A DNA stretch of 17,929 nt from Chloroflexota bacterium (lineage in GTDB: Bacteria > Chloroflexota > Ktedonobacteria > Ktedonobacterales > Ktedonobacteraceae): the NCBI GenBank assembly GCA_027316975.1, contig DAHVFL010000032.1, positions 1-17,929 on the forward strand, in the 5' to 3' direction. The notes under the pieces were generated by a model that did no database searches, was not told where the DNA came from, and worked only from the letters and a program-made list of their open reading frames with translations. Positions 14,308 through 17,929 of this stretch are shown in pieces. The stretch's first letter is position 1. Every line of letters begins with the position of its first letter. The position numbers and the translations under genes were made by a program.

Positions 14308-14838
14308 ATGATTTATAACGTGGCGCAGTTGATGAAGGCTCCGGTTGGAACCTCGCAAGTCAACGATTTCCATGAAGACGATTTCCAGGCTGGTGACGAT
14401 ATTCAAGTGGTCGGCCCGCTCGATGGGCATGTGCGAATGCGCCGCACCAACCAGGGATTGCTGGTTGATGGCCGGGTAGACCTGACGTTACAGCTTGAAT
14501 GCAACCGCTGCCTGAAAGTCTTCGAGCAGCCAATGCATATTCCATTTGAAGAACAATTTTATCCAACCGTTGATGTAGTAACCGGTTTGCCTCTGCCCCC
14601 CTTCGATGAGGAAGAGATTTTCCCCATCGACTCGCATCACGAACTGGACCTGACCGAAGCGATTCGTCAGAACGTGCTGACCGCGCTGCCCATGGTGACG
14701 CTTTGCCAGGAGGATTGCAAGGGGCTTTGTTCGCAATGTGGTCATGATCTCAATCTTGGCCCCTGCGAGTGCCAACCAGTAATCGACACGCGCCTGAGCG
14801 TCCTCGAAAAATTGTTGCAAAACGGTTCACAATCATAA
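14308..14838 (+). CDS. yceD: YceD/DUF177 family protein, 23S rRNA accumulation
   Basis: A cytoplasmic DUF177 protein of 176 residues; the family is linked to 23S rRNA accumulation and is almost always encoded just before rpmF. The family signature is seen as LECNRCLKVFEQP near residues 64-76 and CQEDCKGLCSQCGHDLNLG near 132-150, followed by PCEC. These cysteines form a likely zinc site. The N-terminal half is the usual beta-rich region (GPLDGHVRMRRTNQGLLVDG). Length is normal. ATG 14308 has only a distant GAAGGG (14 bases), so translation may start weakly. It is first in the operon driven from 14169, and is followed by rpmF after a 164-base gap full of family B repeats. Confidence 0.92.
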   Translation: MIYNVAQLMKAPVGTSQVNDFHEDDFQAGDDIQVVGPLDGHVRMRRTNQGLLVDGRVDLTLQLECNRCLKVFEQPMHIPFEEQFYPTVDVVTGLPLPPFDEEEIFPIDSHHELDLTEAIRQNVLTALPMVTLCQEDCKGLCSQCGHDLNLGPCECQPVIDTRLSVLEKLLQNGSQS

Positions 14839-14849
14839 CATATCGTATA

Positions 14850-14976
14850 GGGTACGGGCGGGGCTTGCCCCCGCCCTGGCGAAAATTACAGTACGGGCGG
14901 GGCTTCGCCGCTCTTGCGGCTCCCCCGCCCTGGCGAAAATTACAGGGTACGGGCGGCGGCTCTGCCCCCGCCCTGG
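14850..14976. repeat. Three family B repeats filling the yceD-rpmF gap
   Basis: Units lie at 14850-14879, 14891-14933 and 14945-14976. The first two are each followed by CGAAAATTACA and the third by CAAAATTTA. Each can form a GC-rich hairpin in the mRNA (for example GGGCGGGGC...GCCCCCGCCC). They occupy most of the space between the two cistrons and end 14 bases before the AAAAAGGAG site of rpmF. No U tract follows immediately, though AAAATTTAAAAA comes after the third. Confidence 0.88.
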
Positions 14977-15002
14977 CAAAATTTAAAAAGGAGTTAATCA
15001 TT

Positions 15003-15194
15003 ATGGGAGCGCTTCCAAAGCAACGTACTTCCCATGCCCGCCAGGGTGAACGGCGGTCGCATCTTCACCTGACACTACCACAGTTGCGCCTGTGCCCGCA
15101 GTGCAAACAGCCCCGGCTCGCGCACCACGCCTGCCCCCACTGTGGCACCTATCGCGGACGTCAGGTCTTCTTTCCAAAAGCAAAGAAGAGCTAA
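15003..15194 (+). CDS. rpmF: 50S ribosomal protein L32
   Basis: L32 of the large ribosomal subunit, 63 residues. It begins MGALPKQRTSHARQGERRSH, the usual basic N-terminus that threads into rRNA. It has a four-cysteine zinc ribbon as CPQC (residues 31-34) and CPHC (44-47) separated by KQPRLAHHA. The C-terminal GTYRGRQVFFPKAKKS is typical. The frame is open upstream through the repeats, but ATG 15003 is the true start: it has AAAAAGGAG nine bases before it and gives the canonical N-terminus. This is the zinc-binding (C+) form; a zinc-free paralogue is not in view. fabD follows after 55 bases. Confidence 0.97.
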   Translation: MGALPKQRTSHARQGERRSHLHLTLPQLRLCPQCKQPRLAHHACPHCGTYRGRQVFFPKAKKS

Positions 15195-15249
15195 TTTAGA
15201 GGAAGGCGGGTATGCTCTACCTGCCTCCTTTTCAACAGAGTGAACACCT

Positions 15250-16281
15250 ATGACGGCACATATCGCCTTTCTTTTCCCTGGACAGGGTAGCCAGGCGGTC
15301 GGAATGGGCGCCGGTATTTCCGAAGCATCTGAGGCAGCGCGCCGCGTTTTTGAAGCGGCTGACGAAGCGCTGGGTTTCTCACTGAGCACCCTCTGCTTCT
15401 CTGGCCCCGAAGATACCCTGCGCGAAACGATTAATGCCCAGCCTGCCATCGTTACCGTCAGTCTCGCCCTCCTGGCAGCCCTGCAAGAAGCTCTGTCTTC
15501 AACGCATTCTTCGTCCTGGTCTTCACCACTCACTCCCAGTTTCACCGCTGGTCACAGCGTTGGCGAATATGCCGCGCTGGTAGCAGCTGGCGCGCTGGAC
15601 ATGCGGGATGCCATCAAACTGGTACGCGAACGCGGGCGCTTGATGCATCACGAGGGAACCATGTGTCCCGGTGGCATGGCAGCCGTGATCGGCATGGACG
15701 AGCAACCATTGCAGGAAGTGTGTCGCGAAGTGAGCGCGCAGTCCAGTACCCATCCCAACACCAACGCGCACATGGGAATAGGGCAGGTGGCCGTCGCCAA
15801 CTACAACGCGCCAGGTCAGATTGTCATCTCTGGCGAACAGTCAGCCCTGAACGCGGCTATGAATCTGGCAAAGGCGCGGGGTGCCAGAAGGGTCATCCCC
15901 CTGGCAGTCAGTGGCGCGTTCCATTCGCCCGTCATGCAGCCCGCCTCCGGTGGATTGGCCGGGGCTATCGCATCAGCAACAGTGCGTGACGCCGCCATCC
16001 CTGTAATTAGCAACATCACAGCCGCTCCACTCACACGAGCAGACGATATTCGCGAAGAAATGGCGCAACAAATAGCCTCGCCTGTACAGTGGATACGCAC
16101 CATCAACTATCTTACGGGCACAGGCATCACCACTTTTATCGAAATCGGCCCCGGACAGGCTCTGACCGGCATGGTAAAACGAATTGCAAAAGGCGTAACT
16201 ACCATCAACATCAGCAGCGCCGCCGACCTTGAAAATGCTGTCGTTGCCATTCGTGAAATAAATGCCGGAGATGAGGTATAA
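15250..16281 (+). CDS. fabD: Malonyl-CoA:ACP transacylase
   Basis: FabD moves the malonyl group from malonyl-CoA to acyl carrier protein, making the extender unit for type II fatty acid synthesis. PGQGSQAVGMG at 10-20 contributes the oxyanion Gln15. The nucleophile is Ser103 in GHSVGEYAAL, and the catalytic His225 lies in SGAFHSPVM. At 343 residues it is somewhat longer than the common 310. Part of the excess is a Ser/Thr/Pro-rich stretch, SSTHSSSWSSPLTPS (about 82-96), just before the nucleophile motif, and a second is around 162-178. Its partner acpP lies about 1 kb downstream. No fabH, fabG or plsX is present between them, so those steps must be encoded elsewhere. Confidence 0.95.
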   Translation: MTAHIAFLFPGQGSQAVGMGAGISEASEAARRVFEAADEALGFSLSTLCFSGPEDTLRETINAQPAIVTVSLALLAALQEALSSTHSSSWSSPLTPSFTAGHSVGEYAALVAAGALDMRDAIKLVRERGRLMHHEGTMCPGGMAAVIGMDEQPLQEVCREVSAQSSTHPNTNAHMGIGQVAVANYNAPGQIVISGEQSALNAAMNLAKARGARRVIPLAVSGAFHSPVMQPASGGLAGAIASATVRDAAIPVISNITAAPLTRADDIREEMAQQIASPVQWIRTINYLTGTGITTFIEIGPGQALTGMVKRIAKGVTTINISSAADLENAVVAIREINAGDEV

Positions 16282-16316
16282 TCGTTAGGAATATCTAACC
16301 GATTGTGATAGTATAC

Positions 16317-16346
16317 TTGACAGGTACTTTGAAAAAAGCCTATCTT
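16317..16346 (+). promoter_or_regulatory. Candidate internal promoter before the Asp23/nusB/acpP genes
   Basis: TTGACA at 16317-16322, an 18-base spacer and TATCTT at 16341-16346. It lies 35 bases after fabD and 62 bases before the next start, and so could give nusB and acpP expression independent of yceD-rpmF-fabD. Confidence 0.55.
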
Positions 16347-16408
16347 TGCTGTAGGACAATAGTGGTTCAGCATGAAGACAGCAACGCGGTTGAAAGAACA
16401 GGAACATA

Positions 16409-16741
16409 ATGGTCATAGAATCGTCAGGCGTAATACGGGTAGCTCGCCAGGTTTTAGTCACCATCATTGTGAATGTGGCGTTGGAAACACCAGGCGTGAT
16501 ACGCATGGCTCAGGGCAGTGATCAGTGGGCGCGTTTCCTGGGACGGGAAATACCCCGGCAGGGCGTCGCGTTAACCATCAAAGACAATATCGTCTCCGCT
16601 GATCTGTATATTGTAGTAGCCTCTGGCGTTAATGTTGTTGAAGTAGGATCGCTCATTCAAGCAGAGGTAGCGTCAGCTATCGAAGAGATGGTGGGAATGC
16701 AGATGCGCGAAGTGAACATCTACATACAGGATGTCGCTTAA
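16409..16741 (+). CDS. Asp23/Gls24 family envelope stress-like protein
   Basis: A 110-residue protein of the Asp23/Gls24 (DUF322) family. The family pattern is visible as GVIRVARQVLVTIIVNVALE near the start, then VVASGVNVVEVGSLIQAEVA and the ending MVGMQMREVNIYIQDV. Members in Firmicutes are membrane-associated or cell-wall-stress proteins, and are commonly encoded next to nusB, as here. There is no signal peptide or membrane helix. ATG 16409 has AGGAACA close upstream, with short spacing. The gene lies 64 bases before nusB, with a small hairpin (16751-16770) in the gap. Its exact role in this lineage is unknown. Confidence 0.88.
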   Translation: MVIESSGVIRVARQVLVTIIVNVALETPGVIRMAQGSDQWARFLGREIPRQGVALTIKDNIVSADLYIVVASGVNVVEVGSLIQAEVASAIEEMVGMQMREVNIYIQDVA

Positions 16742-16750
16742 TCGTCCAGG

Positions 16751-16770
16751 TGACGCGGTGTATCGCGTCA
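16751..16770. repeat. Small palindrome between the Asp23-like gene and nusB
   Basis: TGACGCG-GTGTAT-CGCGTCA gives a 7-bp stem. It resembles a diverged core of the family C repeat (GGACGCGATTTATCGCGTCC at 5359-5378), so it may be an old solo copy. Confidence 0.45.
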
Positions 16771-16805
16771 TGACCATTGGAGACTAGCAAACATACGAGG
16801 ATGGC

Positions 16806-17252
16806 ATGCCAACTGGGATACGACGACAGGCAAGGATGATTGCCTTGCAGACACTCTATGAATACGATACGGCTCAACACTCGCCCGCTGAAGTTTTGCA
16901 GCGGCACGTTGAAGAGCGTCATCTTCAGCCGAAAGTATTCGAATACGCGAATGAACTCGTTATGGGTGTGTGCGCTCATCTGGCCGAGATCGATGCCCAT
17001 ATTCAGAGCGCGGCCAGCGAATGGCCCTTGAACCAGATGGCTCGCATCGACAAAAATATACTCAGGCTTGCAATTTACGAAATTCTGTTTAATAATACGG
17101 TACCAGCTAAGGCTGCTATTAACGAAGCGGTGGAACTTGCCAAATTATTCGGCAGCAATACCTCCAGCCGTTTTATCAATGGCGTCCTCGGTACGATATT
17201 TAACAGGGCGCAACTGACGCCCAATCCAATAGTTGAAAGCGAGGTGAAATAG
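16806..17252 (+). CDS. nusB: Transcription antitermination factor NusB
   Basis: NusB, 148 residues, binds boxA RNA with ribosomal protein S10 (NusE) and supports antitermination on rRNA operons. It is all-helical, starting MPTGIRRQARMIALQTLYEY. The conserved arginine-rich helix RRQARMIALQ and the C-terminal VPAKAAINEAVELAKLFGS plus RFINGVLGTI are diagnostic. ATG 16806 follows ACGAGG at six bases; the ATG at 16801 is out of frame. The TAG stop shares its last base with the GTG of acpP, so the two are translationally coupled. Together with yceD and rpmF it gives the cluster a ribosome-synthesis theme. Confidence 0.95.
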   Translation: MPTGIRRQARMIALQTLYEYDTAQHSPAEVLQRHVEERHLQPKVFEYANELVMGVCAHLAEIDAHIQSAASEWPLNQMARIDKNILRLAIYEILFNNTVPAKAAINEAVELAKLFGSNTSSRFINGVLGTIFNRAQLTPNPIVESEVK

Positions 17253-17488
17253 TGGCTACTGTTTCCGAACGACTCAAGAAGATTATTGTCGACCAACTGG
17301 GTGTAGATGAAAGCGAGGTCGTACCCGGTGCATCTTTCGTTGAAGACCTCAACGCCGATTCGCTTGATCTGGTTGAGCTTATCATGTCCCTGGAAGAGGA
17401 ATTCAAGCTCCAGATTTCCGATGAGGACGCTGAAAAGATCACAACCGTACAAGAGGCCGACGATTATATAGAAGAGCACCTGCGATAA
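17252..17488 (+). CDS. acpP: Acyl carrier protein
   Basis: ACP, 78 residues, is the cytoplasmic carrier of fatty acyl chains. It is small and acidic, with the phosphopantetheine attachment serine in EDLNADSLDLVELIM (Ser38). Helices and loops follow the standard ACP plan (MATVSERLKKIIVDQLGVDE ... DEDAEKITTVQEADDYIEEH). The start is GTG 17252, overlapping the nusB stop by one base, with GAGGTGA inside nusB as ribosome site. FabD encoded at 15250 loads it with malonyl groups. Its phosphopantetheine comes from coenzyme A, to which coaD at 12648 contributes. A perfect inverted repeat lies 31 bases past the stop. Confidence 0.97.
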   Translation: MATVSERLKKIIVDQLGVDESEVVPGASFVEDLNADSLDLVELIMSLEEEFKLQISDEDAEKITTVQEADDYIEEHLR

Positions 17489-17518
17489 TTTTGCCACGGC
17501 TTGGGAACCTTTTATGTG

Positions 17519-17581
17519 CTTTCTGATACATTTTGATAACCGGACGCATTCAGCATTCGATTATCAAAATGTATCAGAAAG
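17519..17581. repeat. Perfect 21-bp inverted repeat between acpP and the sigma factor gene
   Basis: Arms at 17519-17539 and 17561-17581 are exact reverse complements (CTTTCTGATACATTTTGAT... and its complement) with a 21-base loop. The arms are AT-rich, unlike the other palindromes of the window, and match none of them. No U tract follows the right arm. It could act as a terminator-like or processing stem for acpP mRNA, or as an operator pair. Confidence 0.85.
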
Positions 17582-17609
17582 GCTTACACCTGAATATGAG
17601 AAGGATTGA

Positions 17610-17929
17610 GTGGATAACCAATCTGCTGCTCAGGCATTAGAAAAACTCATTCAAGAATACGGGAAACTCGTTTTTCACACGATTTACGGACTGACGGGCG
17701 ACCGTGAAGAAAGCCAGGACCTCACCCAGGATACCTTTCTCCAGGCCCTAAAATCGATCGATGCCGCGCGCGCCAAAAGCGGCCTCCATTTTCATGCCAA
17801 AGCCTGGCTCATGCAAATCGCCCTCAACACCGTGCGTATGCAACGCCGCCGTGCCAGCCTTTTTCGTTTCATCCCCTTCTCGCGCATGGAAAAGCCGCGC
17901 AGCGAGGGCGGGCAAAGCAGTTCGAGCGC
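17610..17929 (+). CDS. ECF RNA polymerase sigma factor, 5' part (runs off the window)
   Basis: GTG 17610 opens a frame with no stop through the window end (106 complete codons). It has AAGG five bases upstream. The product begins MDNQSAAQALEKLIQEYGKL and contains sigma-70 region 2: LVFHTIYGLTGDREESQDLT, then QDTFLQALKSI (the core-binding and -10 recognition segment), then FHAKAWLMQIALNTVRMQRRR. This is the extracytoplasmic-function type, which redirects RNA polymerase to stress or envelope genes. Region 4 and any anti-sigma gene would lie beyond 17929. After residue 80 there is a basic, Ser-rich linker typical of the inter-region spacer. Confidence 0.88.
   Translation, partial: MDNQSAAQALEKLIQEYGKLVFHTIYGLTGDREESQDLTQDTFLQALKSIDAARAKSGLHFHAKAWLMQIALNTVRMQRRRASLFRFIPFSRMEKPRSEGGQSSSS

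Noticed and set aside
1612..16346. A new multi-gene defence or mobile system
   Set aside because: Every gene with recognisable domains is a housekeeping, transport or signalling family. No nuclease, toxin-antitoxin pair, integrase or reverse transcriptase motif was seen.

Overview
The window reads as ordinary chromosome of a moderately GC-rich bacterium, most likely a member of the Chloroflexota and possibly of the Ktedonobacteria. This is an inference from four things: the gene set, the coaD / coiled-coil / yceD / rpmF arrangement, a RecG with a long N-terminal extension, and intergenic spaces packed with short palindromic repeats. I see no phage, plasmid, transposase, CRISPR or defence genes, and no rRNA or tRNA.

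Layout. 1-141: three tandem 35-bp hairpin repeats. 177-1364: an ArsA/Get3-type ATPase with a C-terminal HSP20-like domain. 1365-1686: repeats plus a promoter. 1687-4329: recG. 4330-4748: repeats. 4749-5129: a small four-helix membrane protein, followed by an in-frame sequence that may be a gene remnant. 5343-5462: another repeat family. 5635-8536: an ABC importer of the nitrate/sulfonate/thiamine-precursor type (ATPase, permease, lipoprotein binding protein). 8648-12108, minus strand and convergent with the importer: a KdpE-like response regulator and a large hybrid-domain sensor kinase, overlapping by ATGA. 12109-12647: repeats and promoters. 12648-13865: coaD and a coiled-coil protein. 13866-14307: a nested repeat and a consensus promoter. 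14308-17488: yceD, rpmF, fabD, an Asp23/Gls24 protein, nusB and acpP. 17519-17581: a perfect 21-bp inverted repeat. 17610 to the window end: the start of an ECF sigma factor, cut off by the window.

How the genes work together. The right-hand third is a housekeeping cluster joining coenzyme A and ACP biology (coaD makes dephospho-CoA, acpP is the carrier, fabD loads malonyl groups on it) with ribosome and rRNA functions (yceD, rpmF, nusB). plsX, fabH and fabG, often found between rpmF and acpP in other bacteria, are absent here. The middle third pairs an importer of unknown substrate with a two-component system whose sensor has an extracytoplasmic Cache-like domain. Convergent placement hints at a shared signal but does not prove it.

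I did not find a convincing new multi-gene system. The most interesting non-coding structure is the repeat landscape. One palindromic family (A, four copies) is repeatedly embedded in or abutted by a second family (B, about thirteen copies), and three B copies fill the yceD-rpmF gap inside a ribosomal protein operon.
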